NCBI RefSeq assembly: GCF_012277315.1
Contig: NZ_CP051157.1
Location: 744,001 to 808,000, forward strand
Length of the DNA stretch: 64,000 bases
Reading direction: 5' to 3'
From: Wolbachia endosymbiont of Ctenocephalides felis wCfeJ
GTDB taxonomy: Bacteria > Pseudomonadota > Alphaproteobacteria > Rickettsiales > Anaplasmataceae
In this document: positions 48,525 to 58,624 of the stretch, piece by piece
Layout: the number at the start of each line of letters is the position of its first letter
Position numbering within the stretch: position 1 is the stretch's first letter
Translations under genes and position numbers: made by a program
The notes under the pieces: generated by a model
Told to the model about the DNA's origin: nothing
Database searches by the model: none
Seen by the model: only the letters and a program-made list of their open reading frames with translations

Positions 48525-50406
48525 ATGTCTAATACAAAAGAAACAGTAAAAGCATTAATTAGAGCTTTCAATGTACATAATTATGCTCGTAATACAGTTG
48601 AAACTAATTTTACAGTGCAAAGTAGGAACGGAAAAGACTATATCGTAGTCTCGTTTGATAAAGATATGGATCATTATCAGTGTACAAGATATCTGAGTGA
48701 TATAAAGAGGAAAATAGTAAGTGAGTTCTATGGTATTCAAGAAGAGGATACAGATGAAGTAGTATTAAATACAGCTAATCTAATTTTTGATGTTAAGTCT
48801 TTTCCATTTGATATGAGTAAGGGGAAGTGGTCTATGGGTGAGCAAGGGAGGATTGAGTTTGTATCACCCATAGATGAGGGTGTAATTTTTAATTTGAAAT
48901 CCCACTTAGCTTCCTCACTGAAAAAGGATGTACTGGAAGATATGCAGGTTAGCAGCAAAACCATGCCATTTGATAAGGAAAGGTATTTATGCCATGCTAA
49001 GTTTCCTAATACAAAATTACGTAAGCAATTTGAAGGTGAGTTTTTATCAAGGCTGAAAAAAAGATATGAAAATGTTCCCAAGGAACTTTTAAAGGTTAAA
49101 GGTAATGATGTGTATATAAGGAATGCTGTTGACGATGTTCGTTTTATTGATAGTGTAACACGATATATTACATTGCTTTTAGGCATGCATCTGGAGGTTA
49201 ACAGTAACAATAATTCCAAGGTAAGGTTATTTAAGAATCTTATAATAAGGTCTATCTATCAATCAACAGGAGTAGAAATAGAACACTTTATGTGTGCTTC
49301 GCCTTTAGGTAGAAAGGATGCTTCAGTTCTTATACCTATTGTGTTAGATAGTGGAAAGCCTAAGTTATTAACAAATGAAGAAGCTTTTAAAATAAATTAT
49401 GCATTTGACGGTGCTGTACTTAATGATCTTTATAACAGTACTCAGGCAGAATTATTACTAGGTGCAGAAGGGGTATATGCTATAAACTTTTCTAATTCAC
49501 ATATTTCTCAGTGTGTAATGACCAAAATCATCGAAAACTCTGTAATCAACAAAGACCATGAATTGTCGATTGACCCTGAGCTTCCTTTTCAGGCAATGTC
49601 GCCTGTGCGGTCACCGGGTGGAGTATCTAATGCAGAGTGTAATGGAGATTTACCAAGCTCATCCCTTAAATCCCCTGATAGTTCAGAGCTTCCCAGGCCA
49701 CCAAACCAGGTTTTCCCAGGTTACAGTCTCGGACAACACAAATGAGCAATTTGGCTCTGCAGTAGATAGTGGAAGTGAGTGGGATTGTGTAGGTGGTCGT
49801 CTAACACCACCTACTTTTATTCGTTCAAATTCTAGTGGCAGTAATAAAAGCCCTAGTACATCGGGTTATGATATTGAGGATGAGGGATATCGTTCTTTGG
49901 AATCTAAGTATCAAGATAGTAACGGTCTATCGGAAAAGCTTCCTAAAGACAAAACCTTTGATACCTATCCTTTTATTAGTACATGCAGAAATAATAATAG
50001 AAGGCCTTCACTTCCAATCAGTATAATAGCACCTGATTATTCACACTCTCTAAGTGATACACTGGTCAAGCGCTTAGCGAATGATGGCAGCTTTGGTGAA
50101 GATATTGACAAGATAGGCGAACAAAAGGAATTTTCTATAGGTAGCAATGATCCATTGGAGACACTTATACCTGTAGATAATAAAGTTCCCATTGCCGATT
50201 CACTTTGTGACTCTGGTCTACAAAAACGTATAGTGTTAAGAAAAGTTTGCAAAATATGCAGTTACCAAGATCAGGAATCGATTAAGGAATTTACTCAAGA
50301 TAAGCCATTTTCAAAAATAGAAAATATCGAAGTTATTAAACTTTATAGTAATCGTATTAAAGGCGATCCAGAGCTCGAATCAGAGCTAATAATATCAAGG
50401 TTATAG
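48525..50406 (+). pseudogene. Hypothetical gene split by a frameshift (effector-like)
   Basis: The first frame (48525-49745, 406 residues, starting MSNTKETVKALIRAFNVH) and the second (up to 50406) overlap in the region 49558-49745. At about 49710-49730, near TTTTCCC, the frame changes from PNQVFPGYSLGQHK to QVTVSDNTNEQFGSAVDSG, a Ser/Thr-rich continuation with a RLTPPTFIRSNSSGSNKSP segment. I infer one original protein of about 620 residues. The N-terminal part has no recognised domain. The break may be real or a sequencing error. Confidence 0.6.
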
Positions 50407-50635
50407 TTTTACCTAAGTAACGTCATATAGGATTGTTAATTGAATCTAATTCACTATCACTCTATCAGAGTTAGGATTGAAGCCCTGATTTGGTATTTTT
50501 CTTATCCACGTGTACGCTGCTAATTTTACCATTATGAGCCGGTAAGAAAGTGAAAATTCGGAAGAATTCTTCTATTTGTCTTTCAATAATAAAACTGCCA
50601 TTTAGTAAAAAACGCTTATTTAGCGAAAAAAACAC

Positions 50636-50679
50636 TTGCATAGTTCTAAATATGAGTTTATTACGTAAAATAGCTTTAC
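50636..50679 (+). promoter_or_regulatory. Promoter and 5' hairpin of the 50824 gene
   Basis: TTGCAT (50636-50641) and TATTAC (50659-50664) are 17 bp apart. GTAAA (50665-50669) and TTTAC (50675-50679) form an inverted repeat exactly where the paralogous gene has its perfect palindrome. Upstream, AACGCTTATTTAG is conserved between the two loci. The rest of the 50407-50823 gap holds no gene I can support. Confidence 0.55.
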
Positions 50680-50823
50680 ATTACAAACATATGGTGAGAG
50701 TAAATTCAATATATAACAGGGGACAAAAACCCAAGTTTAACGCTTGTGGTTATTCTTACATCAAAGTTAAACGTTAGAGAAAGTAGAGCTTTAAAAGTAT
50801 ATGTTTTTTGAAGGAGGTATATC

Positions 50824-52629
50824 ATGTTACTAAATGGAGTAGAACAACCTAACACAGTGGGAGTGACAAAACTAAGCAATCAGCCTGATGGTTCTAGAAA
50901 ATCGGTTTGGGAAATAGCAAAAAAGGTTGCGAACAGAATGTGCTTTTTATCAAAGATTAGCTCGAATTCTATTGAAAGCTATATACAACTCCTCGCAGGT
51001 CTTGAGAAACATATCGTTGAACTAACAGAAAGAGACCTTCCTAAAGAGAACTCTACTATTGTACAGTTTCTCCGCTTAATTATAGAAAATAAGAGCTTAC
51101 AACAGAAGTTAAAGAATTTAAACAACTGCATCAAAAGTTTCGATGGTAAATTTGATTCTACCAGTAATAAAGGATTGTGTTCTCAATTATTTGAGTTTGT
51201 GAAAGAATTTAAGCTACTGGATCTAGGGAATAAAGTATATTTTTTAGCACTTGTGAAGGAGAAAAAACACTTTGCTACTATAGTAGGTGAATTTGATGAG
51301 TGGGATTTGTATGATTTGACGACCAATGAAAATTTTAAACAGAAGCGTATAGAGGCAATAAATGAAGAAAGTGATCCTTTTAGTAGTAGATTCAAAAAAG
51401 ATATGGATCAGTACATGGAAACAATACGGCTAGGGAAAAAAGTTATAGATCAGTATTTTAAAGATAAAGAAGTACGTACCCAAGCGTACTGTGAAACTAA
51501 GAATGGTAGTAGTATTTTACACGCGAATTTTATTAATTACCACGGAGCTGAGCCAATAAGAACTAGTGATATTTTAAAGCATGATAAAAATATTCAACAG
51601 CTAAGTATATATTGCAATACAAAACGTGAGGTAGAAGTTTATCGAGAAGGTCAAGCAAGAAATTATGATTTTGTAGAAGGTGCAAATTATAAAATGACAA
51701 GTATATGGCCTGCAAAAGACGGGAATGGAAAGTGTTGTAACTGTAAAATGGTTATGCACATAGACAGTAATGGCATAACTAAAATAGTGGAATTTGCTGT
51801 TAATGACAACAGATTGAATTCATCATCAGAAGGATTTTTAAAGTTAGTAGAACAGAATTTGAAGTTAATAGAACAAAATAAGGAATTATACATTAAACAC
51901 CAGTCCTTGGGGGAGGCTGTGAAGAAGTTCTTAGGGCTGCAGCAAAATTCAGAGCATGAAAAAGTGCTGAATAAAGAAGAGATTACACCAGTACCAAAGG
52001 TAGAGAATAAAGAGTGCTCTCCCAGTACCGAAAGTAGTACTGCAAGTGATCCAAGCAAGGATCTTGTGGCTATCAGAAAAAAGCTTAGGGAATTAAATAT
52101 TGAACTAGCAAATCTTGAGAAAAAAGTAAAGAGGGCAAAATATGTAATAAACGAAAATGTCTGTCTTGCAGGCGACTTAAAATCTCAAATTGCATGGGTG
52201 GAAAATTTAATAAGAATTAATCAGGAGATAGATAGTCGTTACGATGAATCAAAAGATATTCGCAGAAAATTAGGGGAATTAAGGCAACTTATTTGTGAAG
52301 TTAAAGAACGCTCGAAAGGTCCAGAGTGGGATAAAGGTAATGTATCGTCGTTAGGTACCCTATGCATCCTTACTAATCAGTTGCATCAGAATGTAAACGA
52401 AGCATACTTTTCAATCGAAGTATTACAACAAAAATTTAGAGCGAATCTACTTAGCAGTGATGTCGAAAAGTTTATTAAACAGCATTCAAAATTGATTAGT
52501 GGTGTAGAGTATATAGACTCTATTAAACACGACGGTAATGGAACGCCTTCCAGTACTTTTGTTGGACGTGTGCAAGAGGAAAAGTTAGGTCAAAACAATG
52601 CACAGAATATAGGTGCTAAAATCATTTAG
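50824..52629 (+). CDS. Wolbachia hypothetical protein, paralogue of the 545-2155 gene
   Basis: The 601-residue protein shares its plan with the gene at the left end: helical N-terminus, then AYCETKNG, INYHGAEPIRTSDIL, LSIYCNTKRE, and CKMVMHIDSNGITKIVEF. Its C-terminal 200 residues are long charged helices (RKKLRELNIELANLEKKVKR), where the paralogue has tandem repeats instead. An AGGAGG site precedes the ATG. No named function is recognised; lineage-specific duplication and an accessory role are inferred. Confidence 0.75.
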   Translation: MLLNGVEQPNTVGVTKLSNQPDGSRKSVWEIAKKVANRMCFLSKISSNSIESYIQLLAGLEKHIVELTERDLPKENSTIVQFLRLIIENKSLQQKLKNLNNCIKSFDGKFDSTSNKGLCSQLFEFVKEFKLLDLGNKVYFLALVKEKKHFATIVGEFDEWDLYDLTTNENFKQKRIEAINEESDPFSSRFKKDMDQYMETIRLGKKVIDQYFKDKEVRTQAYCETKNGSSILHANFINYHGAEPIRTSDILKHDKNIQQLSIYCNTKREVEVYREGQARNYDFVEGANYKMTSIWPAKDGNGKCCNCKMVMHIDSNGITKIVEFAVNDNRLNSSSEGFLKLVEQNLKLIEQNKELYIKHQSLGEAVKKFLGLQQNSEHEKVLNKEEITPVPKVENKECSPSTESSTASDPSKDLVAIRKKLRELNIELANLEKKVKRAKYVINENVCLAGDLKSQIAWVENLIRINQEIDSRYDESKDIRRKLGELRQLICEVKERSKGPEWDKGNVSSLGTLCILTNQLHQNVNEAYFSIEVLQQKFRANLLSSDVEKFIKQHSKLISGVEYIDSIKHDGNGTPSSTFVGRVQEEKLGQNNAQNIGAKII

Positions 52630-52677
52630 CTGCACATTGTCAAATTTTGACACATTTTTATTTGGTATTTGTGTGCT

Positions 52678-54114
52678 TTAACAAATTAAAAGCTTAGTGA
52701 TTAGCATTGCAATTATAGACCACAATAAAAAATAAATTTTTCCATTTGACCTAATTCTGATGTTTTCTAGTTTTTGGTCGGCTATTAGGTTTAGTTTTTC
52801 TACAAAGCTAAGTATTTCTTGAATTGTTTTTATAGGGTAAGAACTTTTTATTTTTTCCCTATAACTCATCTTATTTTTGTGTTGATTCTTCGTCCATGCT
52901 TCAACTACTTTCCACATATTGATTTCTGGGTAGATTTTTCTGCATGTTCCCTCTAGCAAAATCATAGTTTTTTGCAGCAGTAACAATTGTGTCTGAACTT
53001 TCATATCAAAATCACCAGTTATTTTGAATAATTGGGCAAGCAAACTAGCAAAAGAAATTTTTTGTATAGGCTGCCCTATGATTGGCTCGCCTATTGCTCT
53101 GCATGCTGCAACAAAATTTTTATGCCGTGGTGAAACATAACCGGCTCTAAAGTGCACTTTTGCAACATAGTCATAATTCCGATTTAAAAAGCCTTTCAGT
53201 ATTTCTATTACATAGTAGCACGTCTCACGGTCTATTCGGCCCATAATTCCACAGTCGAGGGCGATAATATTGTTGTTACTATCGATCATTAGATTTCCAG
53301 GGTGCATATCCGCATGAAAGAAACAATCCCTGTATACTTGATTGCAAAATGACTCGATAAGATTGATAGCTATTTGCTTATGGTTATTCAGTTTCTCGAC
53401 TTCGTATATAGGTGTTGCATCTATCCACTCTAATGTTAAAACCTTCTTTGAAGTCCTGCTCCAATCCACTTCAGGTACATAAAAACCTCTATCATTTTTT
53501 GTATTTTCCCTCAGTTCCGAAGAATGAGCAGCTTCAAAACGTAGATCCAGCTCTAATCGACAAATTTCAGCAAAGGTTTTAACTAATTCAATCGGTTTTA
53601 ATCTCTTTGATTGCTCGCTAAATTTTTCTACAATCCCTGCAAGCCAAAAAAGCATTTTTATATCTTTTGAAAATGTTTTCTCAATGTTTGGTCTTAGAAC
53701 CTTTACGGCAACTTCTTTACCTTCTGTTGTAACTGCTTTATGAACTTGAGAAATTGATGCTGCTGCTATTGGCTCTTCAGAAAAGCTTGAAAAAATGTCG
53801 TTTAGTTTGCAATTAAATTCGCTTTCTATGGTTCTAACTACTATCTTGTATGAAAAAGATGGCAGTCTATCACATATAAGCAGTAAGTTATTTGTTATAT
53901 CCTCATTTAAAATGTCAGTGCGTGATGAGATGGACTGCCCAAATTTAATAAACACTGGACCTAACTTTTCAAGAGCACACTTTATTTTATAGCCCCGTAT
54001 TTTATTTATTGACTTCCTCGATGGAGCAAGTAAATGAGGTGATATGCTGTAACGAGTGAGCACTGCAGTTATATACAGAAGACGCAGAATATTTTGAATC
54101 ATCTTGCTATGCAA
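52678..54114 (-). CDS. ubiB: UbiB/ABC1-family atypical kinase
   Basis: UbiB supports ubiquinone biosynthesis. The protein has the family KxGQ motif in FIKFGQSISSRTDIL, the alanine-rich loop AAASISQVHKA, the lysine in EVAVKVLRP, and the catalytic region HADMHPGNLMI and LDCGIMGRID. A hydrophobic C-terminal end (IYFLLWSIIAMLITKLLIC) anchors it to the membrane. The start overlaps the znuC 3' end by 16 bases, so the genes are translationally linked. Confidence 0.92.
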   Translation of the reverse strand: MHSKMIQNILRLLYITAVLTRYSISPHLLAPSRKSINKIRGYKIKCALEKLGPVFIKFGQSISSRTDILNEDITNNLLLICDRLPSFSYKIVVRTIESEFNCKLNDIFSSFSEEPIAAASISQVHKAVTTEGKEVAVKVLRPNIEKTFSKDIKMLFWLAGIVEKFSEQSKRLKPIELVKTFAEICRLELDLRFEAAHSSELRENTKNDRGFYVPEVDWSRTSKKVLTLEWIDATPIYEVEKLNNHKQIAINLIESFCNQVYRDCFFHADMHPGNLMIDSNNNIIALDCGIMGRIDRETCYYVIEILKGFLNRNYDYVAKVHFRAGYVSPRHKNFVAACRAIGEPIIGQPIQKISFASLLAQLFKITGDFDMKVQTQLLLLQKTMILLEGTCRKIYPEINMWKVVEAWTKNQHKNKMSYREKIKSSYPIKTIQEILSFVEKLNLIADQKLENIRIRSNGKIYFLLWSIIAMLITKLLIC

Positions 54115-54839
54115 CTGCTAAATATCTCGCTTAAAGTCTTGTTCTTCATGATCTCGTCAGGCTTACCTTGGCAGTATATAGTATGATTTATGCAAATTAT
54201 GTAATCTGAACACGGTACTACGGAGCTTAAATCATGAGATGTCATAAGAATCGAAATCGATCTTTTTTTGGCTATTTCACCTATAATGTCATAAAATTTA
54301 GCTCGGGCATTAATGTCCATTGCGCTCACTGGTTCGTCCAGGATAATCAAGTCAGGTTCTGCGATTAAACAACGTGCAAGCAGCAATAATTGTGTCTGCC
54401 CCGCAGAAATTTCCAACACCTGATTCTTCAAAATGTTGCTAATACCAACTAATTCTACCACTTTTGTAATAATCGATTGATTTTTCTTAAATTTTTTTGA
54501 GAAGCTATTTGAAAGAAAATATTCAACTGTTATCGGCATTAAGTTACTAATGCTAAAATTTTGTGGCATATAGCTAATTTTTATATCGTCAGAAAATATG
54601 ATACTACCGGTATAGTTCTGATTTATACCAGCAACTACCTTCACTAGAGAGGTTTTACCTCCACCATTTGGACCAAGTATAGTAACTACATCTCCTTTTT
54701 CTATTGATATATTAATACTATCAAGGACTTTCTTATTGTCATATGTTAGAGCAAGGTTTTCTATTTTTAGGACACTGCTATTGACATTATTTAACTCTTT
54801 GGCAAAATTTAATTCTTTCTCAACATTTTCATGAGACAT
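54099..54839 (-). CDS. znuC: Zinc ABC transporter ATP-binding protein ZnuC-like
   Basis: The protein shows Walker A GPNGGGKTS, Walker B LIILDEPVSA, a signature in the variant form EISAGQTQLLLL, and the H-loop MTSHDLSS. With its partner ZnuA encoded divergently it is best read as a zinc (or manganese) importer. The permease ZnuB is not nearby. The start codon overlaps the znuA start codon region on the other strand; no alternative ATG, GTG or TTG exists before the Walker A. Confidence 0.88.
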   Translation of the reverse strand: MSHENVEKELNFAKELNNVNSSVLKIENLALTYDNKKVLDSINISIEKGDVVTILGPNGGGKTSLVKVVAGINQNYTGSIIFSDDIKISYMPQNFSISNLMPITVEYFLSNSFSKKFKKNQSIITKVVELVGISNILKNQVLEISAGQTQLLLLARCLIAEPDLIILDEPVSAMDINARAKFYDIIGEIAKKRSISILMTSHDLSSVVPCSDYIICINHTIYCQGKPDEIMKNKTLSEIFSSCIAR

Positions 54840-55718
54840 TTACTGATTTCTTTTCTATCATTTCTGTTTACACTATACCACAGTACTGCCTTCTCATCCA
54901 ATTTAAAAGTTGTAACTACAATAAAGCCTATACACTCACTTGTAGCCTCTGTTGCAGATGGAATCTTAGAGCCAAATTTGTTAGACTATACAACATCTGC
55001 GCACGATTATATATTAAAACCCTCTGATGCAAGTAGTCTAGAGTTGAGTGATGTCATATTTTACGTTGATGATAACCTAGAAACATTTGTTAAAATCTTT
55101 GCTAAAAACAATAAAGAACTTATACAGTTGTCAAAAACAGTCGATCTACTTCCTGCTCGACCACATTCATTTTCCAGACAAATCATTCACACTCAAGGCG
55201 AAAAAGACTTGCACATTTGGCTTAGTCCAAAAAACGCAAGGAGTATGATATTCTCTATAAGTGCAACACTATCTAATATAGATAAGGAGAATGCCTCTCG
55301 GTACAATTACAATGCGAAGAAAGCCGTAGAAAGGATAGATCAGGAAGTAGAGAAAATCGCAAAGGAACTGAATGATTTTAAAAGTCAGAAATACATAGTT
55401 ACTCACGATGCCTATCAATATTTTGAAAGATATTTTGGCTTAAGTCACCCAAGCGCCATTCTATCTATAGAAGAAGATGCTTATATAGGTATGAGGAGTT
55501 TAATGAAACTAAAAAAGATGATGAAGGAAGAAAACATTAGATGTATAATTTCTTCTTCATTAGAAGATAGTATAAAACCCAAAGCTCTTTCTAATGACGC
55601 AAAAATGGTAATTCTTGATCCGATTGGGTCAGACATAGAACCTGGAAAAGACGCATATTTAGCTCTAATCAATAGCATCACACAGAATTTCAAATCCTGT
55701 TTTGTTGAATCTAAGTAA
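54831..55718 (+). CDS. znuA: Zinc-binding periplasmic protein ZnuA-like
   Basis: The protein has a signal peptide (MRHLLISFLSFLFTLYHSTA) and a cluster A-I solute-binding fold with metal ligands expected at the histidines in SAHDYILKP, HIWLSPKNA and THDAYQYFERYF, and the aspartate near the C-terminus. The usual long His-rich loop is reduced. It lies head-to-head with znuC with 9 bases of overlap, so each promoter must lie inside the other gene, or transcripts are leaderless. Confidence 0.9.
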   Translation: MRHLLISFLSFLFTLYHSTAFSSNLKVVTTIKPIHSLVASVADGILEPNLLDYTTSAHDYILKPSDASSLELSDVIFYVDDNLETFVKIFAKNNKELIQLSKTVDLLPARPHSFSRQIIHTQGEKDLHIWLSPKNARSMIFSISATLSNIDKENASRYNYNAKKAVERIDQEVEKIAKELNDFKSQKYIVTHDAYQYFERYFGLSHPSAILSIEEDAYIGMRSLMKLKKMMKEENIRCIISSSLEDSIKPKALSNDAKMVILDPIGSDIEPGKDAYLALINSITQNFKSCFVESK

Positions 55719-56349
55719 AAATTATTCAGGCTTGAATAATTTATCTGTTAAGGAATATAGCTGGTGTGCAAATGTTAAAGTAAAAGTGGTGTTATTCTGC
55801 TCTATGATGGTGTCATCCAAGTAGTATAATGATGTCACTCGAGTAGCCTAATAATGTCATCCCAGTGCCCTCTTCTTGTCATCCGAGTAGCGGACACTGG
55901 GATCCACTCTTTTTTCCTGGATTTCAGCGTCACGCGCTGGAATGACACCTTCAGAAAGTAAACCAACGTCACGCGCTGGAATGACAGGGTTGTGGATGTC
56001 ATCCTAGTAGCCCTTTTTTTGCCATCCCAGTGCTCCGACACTGGGATCCATTCTTTTTTTTCACTGGATTCCAGCGTCACGCGCTGGAATGACACCCTTC
56101 GATGAACATAAGCAATCTCTTATTTTCGATTTTGCGTAAAATGAAAATAAGGCTTAGTAGCTAACACTGGGATCCTTTCTTTTTTTTACTGGATTCCAGT
56201 GTCACGCGCTGGAATGACACCTTCAGAAAGTGAATCAGCATCACGCGCCGGAATGACAGAGTTGTGGATTCCAGTGTCCGCTACTTGGGTGACACCGTCA
56301 GAAAGTGGACCAGCACTACGCGCTGGAATGAACCCTGCCTGGTCTTAAA
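55719..56349. repeat. Array of Wolbachia palindromic repeats
   Basis: At least six copies or partial copies of the GGAATGACA/TGTCATTCC palindromic family are packed here, with variants GTCATCCCAGTG and CACTGGGATCC. A copy of the CTTATTTTCGATTTTGCG...GAAAATAAG inverted repeat is at about 56110-56156. A translatable minus-strand frame at 55835-56095 consists of the repeats themselves (SFQRVTL repeated) and is not a gene. Confidence 0.85.
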
Positions 56350-57831
56350 TCACAAAGCGCGTATAGCTGCGACCCGAGAGGTGCTTTCTCTCATCCACTG
56401 CAGATATTGCACGGTGCTGTCGACTTGGTCGTCGTAGCGGGTTTCTGGAAACATTAAAATCTCGCACTCAAAATCACTGAGCCATACTGCTTGGTGTGGC
56501 AAAAAAACTTTTCCAGACTCTATAATCGGAACAATCTGGTGGAATCTGGCGAGTTTGTCATCGTGTGGTATTATTTCAATAACGGGTAAATCACTGCTTG
56601 CTTTTAGTTCTTGTACTAATTGCTGACCACTTGTTTTTGCTTCGATTAAAATTGCGTGTGGCGCCCATCTTGCTGCTAAGGACAAAACTTGCTCTTTAAG
56701 TTTTGGGTACTCGAGTTTTGCACGATATACATCGAGTAAATAAAACTTATTGCCCACTTTTGCCCAGGTGGTGCAGACGCTGAAGTTGCTAGCGTTGCTC
56801 ATTGAAACTGCAGTGTCCCAACTTTGGGTTACGTGTGAGAGATCATCAGGAAAATTTCTATAGCGCTTCAGCCACTCTCGTTTGATTATACCACTTGAAA
56901 GCGGTAGAGGGTTTTGTTGATATTGCGCAGCAAAAGCGTAACTCCCAAGTTCAACCTTTATCATCTCAACTTCTTCTTTTCCTCCATCTAGGGGGTATAG
57001 CAACTGACCTTCTTCTCTTGAATATATCCTTGCAGGTGGTGTTATGTAAGTAGCTGACCCTGGAATCCAGCGTTTATTGCTGGTGTGTCCATTTTTAGTT
57101 ACTTGGATAACCGGAACAAAAAAAGTAGGTGCTGTCTTTTTAACTGAATAGATAACCTCCTTATTTTCAGATATCATTGGTAAACGAATATGGTGCCATA
57201 TGATTTTCGGTTTGGAAAGAAGGTGGCCGGTCAAATCTTCCAGGTGGAGTCTGTGCATCACAAGAACGATTACTCCTTTTTTTCTATTGTTGAGCCTGCT
57301 TACTAAAGTCTGGTCGAACCAGTTTGTAGCACGCTTTCTAAGCGTTTCACTCAAAGCTTGAGTGGAGCTCAGTGGATCATCCGCAATAATGAAATCACCA
57401 CCTTCTCCGGTTAATGTTCCACCAACAGATGTTGCAATTCTGTATCCTCTCTGCACTGTTTGGAATTTGTATTTGGTGTTTTGTTCTTGGGATAGTTCTA
57501 CTTCTGGAAATAGCTCTCTATACCAACCAGACTGCATTATACACCTTGTGTCGAGCGAGTGTTTTTCACTAAGCCGCTGAGAATAGCTTGCAACTATTAT
57601 TCTCGCGGTTGGCTGATTGCCCAGTATCCATGCGGGCCATGCAACGCTCACACACATGGATTTCATCGAGCGCGGCGGCATATTGAATATTATGCGCCTC
57701 ACTTCACTGGCACTTGCCGCTTCCAGCCTGTCTGCTATGACTTTTATGTACCGATAATGATTATACTCACATCCCGGCATCACTGTTTTAAAGCACAGCT
57801 CAATGAATTTGAGAAAGTTTATGTTTTCCAT
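56350..57831 (-). CDS. Phage terminase large subunit, copy 2 (phage WO-like)
   Basis: The protein is nearly the same as the copy at 44877 through most of its length, with the same variant Walker A (MPPRSMKSM), IIADDPLSS in the Walker B place, MHRLHLEDLTGHLL, SWDTA and YDDQVDS. The Walker B region has ADD where copy 1 has VDD. Between MISENKEVIYS and YSREEGQLLYP it also has about 40 residues encoded by a palindromic repeat (about 57030-57140), at the same place as copy 1 but different in sequence. The two copies lie in opposite orientation about 10 kb apart. Confidence 0.92.
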   Translation of the reverse strand: MENINFLKFIELCFKTVMPGCEYNHYRYIKVIADRLEAASASEVRRIIFNMPPRSMKSMCVSVAWPAWILGNQPTARIIVASYSQRLSEKHSLDTRCIMQSGWYRELFPEVELSQEQNTKYKFQTVQRGYRIATSVGGTLTGEGGDFIIADDPLSSTQALSETLRKRATNWFDQTLVSRLNNRKKGVIVLVMHRLHLEDLTGHLLSKPKIIWHHIRLPMISENKEVIYSVKKTAPTFFVPVIQVTKNGHTSNKRWIPGSATYITPPARIYSREEGQLLYPLDGGKEEVEMIKVELGSYAFAAQYQQNPLPLSSGIIKREWLKRYRNFPDDLSHVTQSWDTAVSMSNASNFSVCTTWAKVGNKFYLLDVYRAKLEYPKLKEQVLSLAARWAPHAILIEAKTSGQQLVQELKASSDLPVIEIIPHDDKLARFHQIVPIIESGKVFLPHQAVWLSDFECEILMFPETRYDDQVDSTVQYLQWMRESTSRVAAIRAL

Positions 57832-58050
57832 ATTAGCCTCCTGTTATCCAAGTAGCCTTTTCTTGTCATCCAAGTACTTTCTTTTCTGTCGTCCAAGTAG
57901 CTCCTCTTCTTGTCATCCCAGTGCCCCGACACTGGGATCCAGGAAAATTTGCTTGTTCACAAGCAAACTGATTCGGTGATCATAGAAAGTAGCTAATCTT
58001 ATGCTAAAAACGTTCTTGGTGAGGTTGCGTGATAAAGGATGGACAGAATT
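57832..58050. repeat. Palindromic repeats and conserved core
   Basis: CCAGTGCCCCGACACTGGGATCC-type palindrome (about 57925-57947) is followed by AATTTGCTTG...CAAGCAAACT and GAAAGTAGCTAATCTTA (about 57948-57995). This matches the core at about 8957-9020. Confidence 0.75.
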
Positions 58051-58082
58051 ACACCTTCCTATCCAGTTCATAAATTACACTA

Positions 58083-58500
58083 GCTATAAATGTTAATAAA
58101 TTTACTAAATGAGAAAAAAAGCAAAAGAAGCCCCGTGGTGGCTAGTTATTTACTTTTGTGTCGAAATGTTGGCGTTTTTTTATCCTAAACGTTTAATAAG
58201 TGCGACTTAGCTGCTTTTTAATGCAGCTTAACCTTAGCCATAAACGTTTAAGAAACTCACTAAGCAGAAAAAAAGCAAAAGAAACCCCGAGTAGCTAGTT
58301 ATTCACTATCTATCTTATGATATTGGCGTTTTTGATGTCTTAAACGACTTATAAGCGCGTTTGAGCTTGTATAGGTAAAAAAACAGAAGTTTTAAAAAGA
58401 CATACAGTGCACATAGTGCGAAAAATTAAACATGAGACGCCAAATATGCTAAGTTTTTTTCTCATTTAATCTGCACAGACTGAAGATAAATAATAGCTTC
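58083..58500 (-). ncRNA. Candidate small RNA / structured repeat element, copy C
   Basis: It is nearly identical to copy A over its length, in inverse orientation, with the same hairpins and duplicated GGGGTTTCTTTTGC module. On the minus strand it begins after its promoter at 58507-58535 and runs toward the terminase gene. No coding frame is seen. Being the partner of copy A, it could also mediate inversion of the roughly 54-kb segment between them. Confidence 0.5.
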
Positions 58501-58506
58501 AACCCT

Positions 58507-58535
58507 ATTATAAGTGGACTTTTGGGGGTTGTCAA
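58507..58535 (-). promoter_or_regulatory. Consensus sigma-70 promoter of element copy C
   Basis: On the minus strand TTGACA (58535-58530), 17 bp, TATAAT (58512-58507): an exact match to both consensus hexamers and the best spacing. It directs transcription into the element, away from cytochrome b. Confidence 0.75.
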
Positions 58536-58624
58536 GAAATTTCTGAGATTCAATCTTATTGAAGTTTTTATTGTTTATAGAGGATCAGCTGCTACAATAG
58601 GCAAGTTAAAGGTAGAGAAAGCTT

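Noticed and set aside
55835..56095. 86-codon minus-strand frame with repeated SFQRVTL and WIPVS segments
   Set aside because: It is a translation of the palindromic repeats; the same residues appear wherever the repeats are read in that frame.
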